Shown here: positions 9,677 to 20,732 of the stretch, piece after piece
Layout of the letters: every line of letters begins with the position of its first letter
Numbering within the stretch: position 1 is the stretch's first letter
Source of the DNA: JACVRW01 sp963837445
GTDB lineage: Bacteria; Actinomycetota; Thermoleophilia; Solirubrobacterales; Thermoleophilaceae
Direction of reading: 5' to 3'
Assembly (NCBI GenBank): GCA_963837445.1
Contig: CAWINK010000016.1
Location: forward strand, 428,087 to 492,086
Length of the DNA stretch: 64,000 nucleotides
The notes under the pieces: generated by a model
Seen by the model: the letters and a program-made list of their open reading frames with translations, nothing else
The model's database searches: none
What the model was told of the DNA's origin: nothing
Translations under genes and position numbers: made by a program

Positions 9677-9977
9677 ACTCGCCGGTCCGGAGAGTTTGGC
9701 CGCCCAGTTGGGCAGTGCTACACTCCTCCGTCGCGCTACTGGCGCGGGGTGGAAGCCCCACCCCTGAGGGGCGCGCGGTCTTTGAAAACTCAGCAGTACG
9801 TGCGACCGAAAGGTCGCGTCCAGGTTTGAACCCTTCTCGGGGCGCTTCGGCGGTCCGCGAAGGGCCTGAATCAGTACCCGTCAAGTTGAGCAGGCCCGCA
9901 GGTGTACGCGGGAAGCTCACCAGACTTGACAGCTTTCCATGATCTGACAGTGGGCAGTTTGATACCCACGCCAGACT
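9677..9977 (+). promoter_or_regulatory. rrn operon leader region
   Basis: About 300 bp with no protein gene. A possible promoter is TTTGGC (9695-9700), an 18-nt gap, then TACACT (9719-9724). Further in lie GC-rich hairpins (about 9740-9775) and the 5' arm of the 16S processing stem. A TTGACA at 9926-9931 has no acceptable -10 partner. The exact transcription start cannot be fixed from sequence alone. Confidence 0.45.
9777..9804 (+). other. 5' arm of the 16S rRNA processing stem
   Basis: This stretch, including GAAAACTCAGCAGTACG, is nearly the reverse complement of 11632-11657 downstream of 16S. Together they would loop out the whole pre-16S, the usual RNase III target. Confidence 0.7.
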
Positions 9978-11528
<1,551 letters not shown>

Positions 11529-11631
11529 GGGAGCCCTCAAACGAGGGCCGGCTGCAGCGCCTTCTGGCGTGGCAGCGCATCTAGAACGTCGACCAAGCCT
11601 GGAGCCCGCCGGCGCCTCGTGCGCAGGCGGG

Positions 11632-11657
11632 CGCGTACTGCTGAGTTTTGAGAGACC
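11632..11657 (+). other. 3' arm of the 16S rRNA processing stem
   Basis: Pairs with 9777-9804. The core GTACTGCTGAGTTTT is the exact complement of the AAAACTCAGCAGTAC core upstream of 16S. Confidence 0.7.
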
Positions 11658-11689
11658 ACCCGGGGAGTCCCCCCGGTGGCACCCTCGCC

Positions 11690-11717
11690 GGACCTTGAAA
11701 ACTGCATTTGCATGGCC
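11690..11717 (+). other. 5' arm of the 23S rRNA processing stem
   Basis: Contains CTTGAAAACTGCATTTGCAT, complementary with few mismatches to 14839-14866 after 23S. Together they bracket the 23S gene. Confidence 0.7.
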
Positions 11718-11783
11718 AAACAACGGAAAGATCACCGTTGAATGACCGCGATCGCTTCGGCGATCGCAGTTATCAACGATCAC

Positions 11784-14790
<3,007 letters not shown>

Positions 14791-14838
14791 TATTTTGATC
14801 CTCCGTTGCCGGCGGGGCGCCTCGTGCGCGTCGCTGGC

Positions 14839-14866
14839 GGCCATGCAGTGCAGTTTTCAAGCTCCG
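14839..14866 (+). other. 3' arm of the 23S rRNA processing stem
   Basis: Contains ATGCAGTGCAGTTTTCAAG, the complement of the arm at 11690-11717. Confidence 0.7.
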
Positions 14867-14911
14867 GCGAGGGTGGGGGCGGGCGTTCGGCTCGCCTCGG
14901 TCTCGCCCGAT

Positions 14912-15026
14912 TTCGGTGGTGATAGCGAGGGGGCCACACCTCTTCCCATTCCGAACAGAGCAGTTAAGCCCCTCTGCGCCGATGGTACTTGGGCCTCGCG
15001 GCCCTGGGAGAGTAGGTCGCCGCCGA
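14912..15026 (+). rRNA. rrf: 5S ribosomal RNA
   Basis: About 115 nt. TCGGTGGTGATAGCGAGGGG at the 5' end pairs with the CGCCGCCGA end. CCATTCCGAACAGAGCAGTTAAG is split by the usual loop B-C features, and TGGGAGAGTAGGTCG is the conserved 3' block. It is the last gene of the rrn operon. Confidence 0.95.
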
Positions 15027-15034
15027 TTACTTCT

Positions 15035-15067
15035 AAGGGCCGCCCCTCGGGGCGGCCCTTCTTCGTT
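15035..15067 (+). terminator. Intrinsic terminator of the rrn operon
   Basis: AAGGGCCGCCCC and GGGGCGGCCCTT form a near-perfect stem with a 2-3 nt loop, followed by CTTCGTT. It starts 9 nt after the 5S gene. Confidence 0.85.
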
Positions 15068-15079
15068 CCGGGGCATCCC

Positions 15080-15085
15080 TAGACT
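15080..15085 (+). promoter_or_regulatory. -10 hexamer TAGACT for the 15095 gene
   Basis: TAGACT followed by 9 nt then ATG, just after the rrn terminator, giving the downstream genes an independent promoter. Confidence 0.45.
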
Positions 15086-15094
15086 GACGCCCGC

Positions 15095-15502
15095 ATGACC
15101 ATTGCTCCCCTCGCCATCTCGACGCTCGCGATCGTGCTGATCGCCGGCGGCGCCGTGATCGCCCTCTTTCTGCTGCTGGGCTTCCTTGGGACTCGTGCTC
15201 GCGACCGCAGCCAGGCCGGCTCGTGGGAGGAGCACGTGCGCGCGGCGGATGCCGCGTTCGCACAGGCCGCCGCCGCTGACCGGGGCTGGCACCGCGAGTC
15301 GATGGACGCCGCCGCGCGGGCCGCGCTCGAGGAGCACCGCCCCGGCTGGCGCTACAACGATCTCCACCTCGTCCTGGTGGACGACCGGCCGGGCATCGAG
15401 GAGGACCGCGCGCACTTCATGGCGGTCGGCGACGGCGGCGACGAGGCACGCGTGGTGCTGTGCCGCACCGGCGACCGCTGGTCCGCCGAGCGCGTCGACT
15501 AG
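15095..15502 (+). CDS. Single-span membrane-anchored protein of unknown function
   Basis: A 135-residue protein I do not recognise. Residues about 5-33 form one hydrophobic span (LAIVLIAGGAVIALFLLLGFLG). The rest is a soluble domain rich in Arg, Asp and Glu with HVRAADAAFAQAAAADRGWH and a compact C-terminal half (YNDLHLVLVDDRPG). The positive TRARDRSQ after the span favours the soluble part lying in the cytoplasm. It is 6 bp upstream of the HD-domain gene, so the two probably form an operon. Confidence 0.7.
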   Translation: MTIAPLAISTLAIVLIAGGAVIALFLLLGFLGTRARDRSQAGSWEEHVRAADAAFAQAAAADRGWHRESMDAAARAALEEHRPGWRYNDLHLVLVDDRPGIEEDRAHFMAVGDGGDEARVVLCRTGDRWSAERVD

Positions 15503-15508
15503 CCACCC

Positions 15509-16111
15509 GTGGCCCCGAGCGCAGTCCCTGGCTTCGTGCCTGAGACCGAGCTCGAGCGTGCCGTGGTGTCGGATCCGGTGCTCGAGGAGGGCCTCGCGTG
15601 GGGCAAGCCCCGGCGCGGGCACCCGGAGGGCTCGGTCGGTGCGCACGTGGCGGACCTGCTCGCCACGATCGAGCGCTGGGGCGAGACCGGCGAGCGCAGG
15701 GAGGAGCTGCGCTTCCTCGCGCTGGTGCACGACGCGCTCAAGCACCGCGTGCGGCAGTGGCGGCCGAAGACGGGGGAGAACCACCACGCGATGCGAGCCC
15801 GGCGCTTCGCCGAGCGCTACACGGACGACGAGCGCCTGCTCGCCACGATCGAGCTCCACGACCGCCCCTACCACCTGTGGCGAGGCGAGCGCCGCCGCGG
15901 CCGGCCGGACGAGCATGCATTCACGGAGATGCTCGACCGCATCCCCGACATCGACCTGTTCCTCCGCTTCGTGGAGCTGGACGGCTCGACCGAGGGCAAG
16001 AACCACGAGCCGCTCCGGTGGCTGAAGGCGGAGCTGGCGCAGCGCGGCGTGTTCGAGACGCCCACGGCCGGCCTGCCTCGCGGCGCCGCGAACAGCAGCA
16101 CCGACGGCTGA
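15509..16111 (+). CDS. HD-domain protein (predicted metal-dependent phosphohydrolase)
   Basis: A 200-residue protein with a plausible HD series: HPEGSVGAHV, VHDALKHR (the HD pair), HHAMRARR and a later ELHDRPYHLW. HD proteins bind metal through these residues and hydrolyse phosphomonoesters or nucleotides; the substrate here is unknown. It starts at a GTG 6 bp after the upstream membrane protein gene. It is followed at 16131 by a long hairpin that probably terminates transcription. Confidence 0.7.
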   Translation: MAPSAVPGFVPETELERAVVSDPVLEEGLAWGKPRRGHPEGSVGAHVADLLATIERWGETGERREELRFLALVHDALKHRVRQWRPKTGENHHAMRARRFAERYTDDERLLATIELHDRPYHLWRGERRRGRPDEHAFTEMLDRIPDIDLFLRFVELDGSTEGKNHEPLRWLKAELAQRGVFETPTAGLPRGAANSSTDG

Positions 16112-16130
16112 CCGGCCGCGCTCTCGGCCG

Positions 16131-16177
16131 GGTGTGGCGCTTTACGTTTCCGTTTCGCAACGGAAAGCGCCAGACCC
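16131..16177. repeat. Dispersed extragenic palindrome, copy 1 (likely bidirectional terminator)
   Basis: A perfect inner hairpin TTTCCGTT-TCGC-AACGGAAA (16147-16166) is enclosed by TGGCGC/GCGCCA. The right 25 bases (16153-16177) are identical to 35415-35439. It sits between the ends of two convergent genes. Confidence 0.7.
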
Positions 16178-16189
16178 ACGGCGGGCGGG

Positions 16190-16594
16190 CTAGACGGCCA
16201 GGCAGAGCTGCTCGGCCACCACGGGCGCGCCCTTGCGCACGCGGGTGCGGGCCGTGCCGTCCGTAGGGCGGCGGCGGTCGCCGGAGCAGCTCGGCGCCGA
16301 TGTGCGCGCCGGCGCCGTCGGCTCGGGCCGCTCGGCTGCCTGCATGAGCCGCCGGGCCGCGGGGGTCGCGACCGGCGTCGAGCCGGTCGCCCCACCCGCG
16401 ACGGTGCGGCGGACCGCAGCGCGCAGTGCGTGAACGCCTGCGCCTCCCAACTGCGGTGCCTGGCCAGGAGCGTCGGCGGGGGCACTCGAGGCGCCGGGTA
16501 TGGCCTCCGCGACTAGGCGGTACTCGCCCAGGGTGGAGAACTCGACGAAGAGGTCGAGCGCGGTGCCGAACTGCTCTCTGAACCGGGGGAACAT
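16190..16594 (-). CDS. Hypothetical protein
   Basis: A 134-residue reading that I do not recognise. It starts MFPRFREQFGTALDLFVEFS, a credible amphipathic helix, followed by an Ala/Pro-rich low-complexity middle and a C-terminus ending PVVAEQLCLAV. High GC at third positions and a terminator-like repeat just beyond its stop support reality. The middle composition is biased and another one-base error is possible, so the C-terminal half could be wrong. It is divergent from the thioesterase gene at 16676. Confidence 0.4.
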   Translation of the reverse strand: MFPRFREQFGTALDLFVEFSTLGEYRLVAEAIPGASSAPADAPGQAPQLGGAGVHALRAAVRRTVAGGATGSTPVATPAARRLMQAAERPEPTAPARTSAPSCSGDRRRPTDGTARTRVRKGAPVVAEQLCLAV

Positions 16595-16663
16595 GCGTTC
16601 GGGAAGGTACGGCGGGGGTCGGATGGAAGGGCCAATTTGCTGCAACTTTGCTTGCAGCGGGGC

Positions 16664-16669
16664 TAGGCT
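16664..16669 (+). promoter_or_regulatory. -10 hexamer TAGGCT for the thioesterase gene
   Basis: TAGGCT ends exactly 6 nt before the GTG at 16676, the textbook geometry for a leaderless transcript. Confidence 0.5.
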
Positions 16670-16675
16670 CCGCGC

Positions 16676-17092
16676 GTGCCCGAGCCGTTCCGCCACCGGA
16701 TCCGCGTTCGCTTCAACGAGTGCGACGCGCAGGGCGTCGTCTTCTACGCGAACTACCTCATGTACTTCGACGTGGCCATGACGGAGCTCTGGCGCGAGGC
16801 CTTCGGTGACGGCTACGCGGGCATGATCGAGAACGGGACCGACGCGATGGTGGCCGAGGCGAATATCCGCTACCGCTCGCCCGCGCGCTTCGACGAGGAG
16901 CTCGACCTGGTCGCGGCCGTGACCCGCATCGGGACCACCTCGACGGTCACGCACCTCACCGCCGAACGCGTGGGGGACGGCACCGTGCTTGCGGAGGGCG
17001 ACCTCCGCCACGTCTTCATCGACGTCGGAACGCTCGAGAAGACCGAGATCCCCGAGGAGGTCAGGACGGGGATGGAGCGCTACGCCGAATGA
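16676..17092 (+). CDS. Acyl-CoA thioesterase, YbgC/4HBT hotdog family
   Basis: A 138-residue hotdog-fold enzyme predicted to hydrolyse acyl-CoA thioesters. FNECDAQGVVFYANYLMYFD matches the 4-hydroxybenzoyl-CoA thioesterase active-site helix, in which the Asp is the catalytic residue. IRYRSPARFDEELDL is the second conserved block. The substrate chain length is unknown. GTG start is supported by the TAGGCT hexamer 6 nt upstream. It overlaps the DUF389 gene by ATGA, so the two are translationally coupled. Confidence 0.85.
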   Translation: MPEPFRHRIRVRFNECDAQGVVFYANYLMYFDVAMTELWREAFGDGYAGMIENGTDAMVAEANIRYRSPARFDEELDLVAAVTRIGTTSTVTHLTAERVGDGTVLAEGDLRHVFIDVGTLEKTEIPEEVRTGMERYAE

Positions 17093-18075
17093 TCCACCTG
17101 AGGATCGTGGCGCCGGCGGAGGAGGCGCACAAGGCCCTCGAGATCCTCCAGGGCTCACCGGCGGTCCTCAACATCGTCCACCTGCACGACGTGGCGAAGA
17201 AGCCCGACGGCGACCTGATCCTGTGCGACGTCGCGCGCGAGGAGGCGAGCGTGATCATCGGGGACCTCAAGGAGCTCGAGATCCCGCGCGTCGGCTCGAT
17301 CGCGGTCGAGCACATCGATACCGCGCTCTCGGACGCCGCCGTGGCTGCCGAGAAGGCCGCGCCCGGCCTGCCGTCGGACGCGGTCGTCTGGGAGGAGGTC
17401 GAGCAGCGGACGAGTGAGAACACCGAGCTGTCGGTGAGCTTCGTGCTGTTCATGGTGCTGGCGATGCAGCTTGCAGCCGTCGGGATCCTGCTGGACCAGC
17501 CGATCCTGGTCGTGGGCGCCATGGTGGTCGGACCGGAGTTCGGGCCGCTCGCGGGGCTCTCCGTGGCCCTCGTCGAGCGCCGTTCCGACCTCGCCCGCCG
17601 CTCGCTGGCCGCTCTCGCGGTCGGGTTCCCGATAGGCATTCTCATGGCCTGTTTCGCGACGCTGGTGTTCAGGTGGATCGGTGCGAGCCCTGACGACTTC
17701 CTGCCCGGGACCAACGCACTGACGGGATTCATCTCGGAGCCCGACTTCTTCTCGTTCTTCGTGGCCTTCGTGGCGGGCACCGCGGGCGTGCTCTCGCTGA
17801 CGAACGCAAAGTCCGGCGCCCTGATCGGCGTGCTGATCTCCGTGACCACGATCCCCGCGGCTTCGAACATCGGCGTGGCCGCCGCCTACGGCGACTGGGG
17901 CGAGGCGGGTGGCGCCGCGGGGCAGCTCGCAATCAACCTGACCTCGATCATCCTGGCCGGCGTGCTCACCCTCTTCATCCAGCGCCGTTACTACGTCGCG
18001 CGCCGCCGCAAGCACCTCCAGGACCCGAGCCGCGCCGCCGCAGGGCTGCCGGTCGGTCGAAGCGCCCGCAGCTAG
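17089..18075 (+). CDS. DUF389 family integral membrane protein
   Basis: A 328-residue protein of the DUF389 (TIGR00341) family of unknown function. An N-terminal soluble domain of about 115 residues (VAPAEEAHKALEIL) precedes about six membrane spans. The family hallmark QPILVVGAMVVGPEFGPLAG lies at about residues 138-157, and LSLTNAKSGALIGVLISVTTIPA is recognisable at about 230-252. A short basic tail ends the protein. Coupled to the thioesterase gene by ATGA. Its stop shares CTAG with the convergent dehydrogenase gene. Confidence 0.85.
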   Translation: MIHLRIVAPAEEAHKALEILQGSPAVLNIVHLHDVAKKPDGDLILCDVAREEASVIIGDLKELEIPRVGSIAVEHIDTALSDAAVAAEKAAPGLPSDAVVWEEVEQRTSENTELSVSFVLFMVLAMQLAAVGILLDQPILVVGAMVVGPEFGPLAGLSVALVERRSDLARRSLAALAVGFPIGILMACFATLVFRWIGASPDDFLPGTNALTGFISEPDFFSFFVAFVAGTAGVLSLTNAKSGALIGVLISVTTIPAASNIGVAAAYGDWGEAGGAAGQLAINLTSIILAGVLTLFIQRRYYVARRRKHLQDPSRAAAGLPVGRSARS

Positions 18076-19160
18076 AGCGACGCCCAGATGTCGATCTTCG
18101 TGCGCACGCGGCCGATCACCTCGCCCGTGAACTCGCTCGTGGCCGCGTGGCCACCGAGATCGGGCGTCCGGACGCCGGTGGCAACCGCCTCGAGCACCGA
18201 CTCGTAGATCGCCCGCGACGCGGTGTCGCAGCCCTGGTAGCCGAGCTCGCTGGCGTAGTGCAGGACCGCGGCCGTGGCCAGGATCATCGCCATCGGGTTC
18301 GCGATGTCCTTGCCCTGGAGCGCCGGCGCGGTGCCGTGCGGGGCCTCGGCCATCACCGCCTTGGCCTCGTAGTCGTCGTGGAACGCGAGCAGCACCGATT
18401 CCGCTCCCGCGATCGAGCCGAACATGGGCATCACGAGGTCGGACAGGCAGTCGCCGTCGCGGTTGAGTGCCGGGATCACGAGCGGAGCGTCGGCGGCGCC
18501 GCTGATCAGGCCGGCGTAGGTGGCGTCGATCAGAACGGGGCTGTACGGCACCTCGGGGTGGCGCCCGGAGGCCTCGTCCATCTCCTCCTTCAGCATTCCC
18601 TCGTAGACGGGGCTCACGGTCCACTTCGGCCCGCCGTAGACGCGGCCGTGGATGCGCGCCGCCGTGCGGAAGCTGTACTCGGCGACAGCCCGGCAGATGT
18701 TGCGCGAGATGCGCTCCGTGCGAAACGCGATCTCGTCCCCGTTCTGCTGCTCGCGACGTTCCTCGGCCCCATACGCATCGCCCACCGCCATGCGCACCAC
18801 CGCGATCGGGTAGTGCACTCCCGCCACCGGCGTGACCCCTGGGATGCGGCGGCCGGTGCGGATGATCACCTTGCCGTCGATTGCCTCGCGCAGCAGCCGG
18901 TTGGGGCTGCCCACGTCGTCCTTGCCCTCGGGCGTGATCGTGGCCGCCTTGAGGCCGAAGCGGGCCTCGCTCATGGCCTCCGCCGCCCTGGTCACGACCT
19001 CGTTGTTCGTGCGCCGGCGGTTCTCGAGCGACAGGTCGTAGTGCTCGAGCTCGACCGGCACCTTGATAACGCCGGGATCGAGGACGCGCAGGGACTGCTC
19101 GAGCAGCTCCTGCCCGGTCTCGTCGCCCTCAAGGACGATAATTCGCAGTAGCTCGGCCAT
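18072..19160 (-). CDS. Isocitrate/isopropylmalate dehydrogenase family protein
   Basis: A 362-residue decarboxylating beta-hydroxyacid dehydrogenase. The substrate loop is SPNRLLREAID, fitting the isocitrate pattern SxNxxLR, and the Mg-binding and cofactor block is EAPHGTAPALQGKDIANPMAMIL. NRDGDCLSDLVMPMFGSIAG carries the conserved Asp pair that binds metal. The probable reaction is isocitrate to 2-oxoglutarate, but isopropylmalate or homoisocitrate cannot be excluded, since no leu or lysine genes lie nearby. The start is supported by TAGATT 8 nt upstream. Its ATG overlaps the divergent start codon of the next gene. Confidence 0.8.
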   Translation of the reverse strand: MAELLRIIVLEGDETGQELLEQSLRVLDPGVIKVPVELEHYDLSLENRRRTNNEVVTRAAEAMSEARFGLKAATITPEGKDDVGSPNRLLREAIDGKVIIRTGRRIPGVTPVAGVHYPIAVVRMAVGDAYGAEERREQQNGDEIAFRTERISRNICRAVAEYSFRTAARIHGRVYGGPKWTVSPVYEGMLKEEMDEASGRHPEVPYSPVLIDATYAGLISGAADAPLVIPALNRDGDCLSDLVMPMFGSIAGAESVLLAFHDDYEAKAVMAEAPHGTAPALQGKDIANPMAMILATAAVLHYASELGYQGCDTASRAIYESVLEAVATGVRTPDLGGHAATSEFTGEVIGRVRTKIDIWASL

Positions 19161-19500
19161 GGCGGGTCAATCTACAGACAGCTGCTCCTGGTGCGGCACG
19201 GCGATCGAGCGCGAGGAGGGGTGGCGCGCGCAGGAGATTCCGGGCGCCCGCAAGGCGGCGTTCTGCCGCCTCGAGCACGTGGTGCCCTGGACCGTCCACG
19301 GGGCCCACTGGGAGGCGGGGGAGATCGAGGAGGCAAGCGGGATCTCCGACTCGATCGACACCTGCGCCCACTGCGGCGAGCCGCTGGGCGACGTTCAGGT
19401 GGTGTTGGTGCACCACCGCGGCGAGCACCGCATCCCGGACGCGTTCTGCTCGGCCGACCACCTGGCGGAGTGGGCGAAGGCCGGCGGCCGCTGGGCCTGA
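19159..19500 (+). CDS. Small protein with two Cys-pair zinc-binding sites
   Basis: A 113-residue protein I do not recognise by name. It shows CSWCGTAI near the N-terminus, a single Cys in AAFCRLEHV, then CAHCGEPLG and AFCSADHLAEWA, so two CxxC...C(x)2-3H-type clusters that should bind zinc. The repeat of CxxCG followed by FC(R/S)xxH suggests a duplicated treble-clef-like knuckle. Its ATG overlaps the ATG of the divergent dehydrogenase; a GATAAT at 19137-19142 lies 16 nt upstream inside that gene and may be its -10. Confidence 0.7.
   Translation: MAGQSTDSCSWCGTAIEREEGWRAQEIPGARKAAFCRLEHVVPWTVHGAHWEAGEIEEASGISDSIDTCAHCGEPLGDVQVVLVHHRGEHRIPDAFCSADHLAEWAKAGGRWA
19169..19174 (-). promoter_or_regulatory. 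-10 hexamer TAGATT for the dehydrogenase gene
   Basis: On the minus strand TAGATT is followed by 8 nt and the ATG at 19160. It lies inside the coding sequence of the divergent zinc-binding protein, which is possible only with a leaderless transcript. Confidence 0.5.
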
Positions 19501-19510
19501 GCAGCGGGGC

Positions 19511-20692
19511 CTAGTCCGGCAGTCGCGGCATCACGGGTCCCTGCTCGTGGTCGAGCAGCACCGCGCGGGTGATCGCGTCGGTGCCGAAGCGCTCGCGCAG
19601 CTCGTCGAGGGTGGAGTCGAGCGTCGCGGTGCGGTCGTCGAGCACGAGCTGGCCCGGCCCGGCGTCCTCGAGGTTCGAGAGCGCCACTCCCACGAGCGTG
19701 ATGCCGCGCTCCTCGAGCGTCGGCTGGGCCGCGGCGAGCAGCGCGCGTGCGGCGACGAGGATGGTCTCGGTGCGGTCGGTGGCTTCGCGGAGCGTGTGCG
19801 AACGGGTGGCTCGCGAGAAGTCGGAGAAGCGCAGCCGCAGCACCACCGTCCGGCACACGCGGCGAGCCTTTCGCAGCCGCCCGGTCACGCGGTCCACGAG
19901 GCCGACGAGGCTCGCGTCGACCGCCTCGGGCGAGCGCGAGCGCCGGCCGAGCGCGTGCTGGGCGCCGATCGAGCGCCGACGCCGGCGCCGCTCCACGCGC
20001 CGGGGGTCGCGGACGTTCGCCAGCGCGTGCAGCTGGCGGCCCGCGCCCCGGCCGAGCATCTCCACCAGCACACCCTCCGCGAGCTCGGCCACCTGGCCGA
20101 CCGTCCTCAGCCCGGCATCGTGGAGCCGCGCCGCGGTGATCGGGCCGACGCCCCAGAGCCGCTCGACCGGCAGCGGGTGGAGAAACTCGAGCTCCCCGTC
20201 GGGCGGGACCAGCAGCAGCCCGTCCGGCTTGGCCACCGCGCTCGCGACCTTCGCCAGGAACTTGGTGCGCGCCACGCCCACGCTGATCGGCAGTCCCACC
20301 TCCTCGCGCACCCGGCGCCGCAGCCGCGCGGCGATCCGGGCGGGCGTGCCTGCGAAGTGCTCCATCCCGCGCACGTCCAGGAACGCCTCGTCGATGGAGA
20401 GCGCCTCCACGACGGGGGCGGTGTCCTCGAAGATCTGGAAGACGGCCTTGCTGGCCTCCGAGTACGCCTCCATCCGGCACGGCACCACCGCAGCCTGCGG
20501 GCAGAGCCGCCTGGCCTGCCCCGCGCCCATCCCGCTGTGAACGCCGCACGCCTTGGCCTCATAGCTGGCCGCCAGCACCACGCCAGGACCGACGATCACC
20601 GGCCGGCCGAGTAGCGACGGGTCGTCGCGCTGCTCGACCGACGCATAGAACGAGTCGAGGTCGGCGTGGAGGGTGCTGGCTTCGGCGGACAC
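19511..20692 (-). CDS. dinB: DNA polymerase IV (Y-family)
   Basis: Error-prone lesion-bypass polymerase, 393 residues from the GTG at 20692. The catalytic metal site is HADLDSFYASVEQ and LSIDEAFLDV (SxDE). The thumb HhH region is ERLWGVGPITAARLHDAGLRTVG, and the little-finger domain follows. The C-terminus PVMPRLPD is not a clear clamp-binding peptide. No ATG fits; the GTG is chosen because the homologous N-terminus begins just after it. A perfect SOS box begins at the first base of the start codon, so LexA repression is expected. Confidence 0.93.
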   Translation of the reverse strand: MSAEASTLHADLDSFYASVEQRDDPSLLGRPVIVGPGVVLAASYEAKACGVHSGMGAGQARRLCPQAAVVPCRMEAYSEASKAVFQIFEDTAPVVEALSIDEAFLDVRGMEHFAGTPARIAARLRRRVREEVGLPISVGVARTKFLAKVASAVAKPDGLLLVPPDGELEFLHPLPVERLWGVGPITAARLHDAGLRTVGQVAELAEGVLVEMLGRGAGRQLHALANVRDPRRVERRRRRRSIGAQHALGRRSRSPEAVDASLVGLVDRVTGRLRKARRVCRTVVLRLRFSDFSRATRSHTLREATDRTETILVAARALLAAAQPTLEERGITLVGVALSNLEDAGPGQLVLDDRTATLDSTLDELRERFGTDAITRAVLLDHEQGPVMPRLPD

Positions 20693-20705
20693 GAACGCAT
20701 GTTCG
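20692..20705. promoter_or_regulatory. LexA-binding SOS box
   Basis: CGAACGCATGTTCG is a perfect CGAAC-N4-GTTCG palindrome, the Gram-positive/actinobacterial LexA operator. It abuts the dinB start codon and lies 27 bp upstream of the divergent LuxR gene. Confidence 0.85.
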
Positions 20706-20732
20706 CATGAGCGACGGCCATGATGTGCACCA

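Noticed and set aside
9926..9931. TTGACA as the -35 box of the main rrn promoter
   Set aside because: At 17-nt spacing the -10 position reads AGTGGG, which is not acceptable, and the site lies downstream of the 16S processing-stem arm.
16637..16669. TTGCTG as a -35 partner of the TAGGCT hexamer
   Set aside because: The spacing is 21 nt, too long for a normal promoter; only the -10 element is reported.
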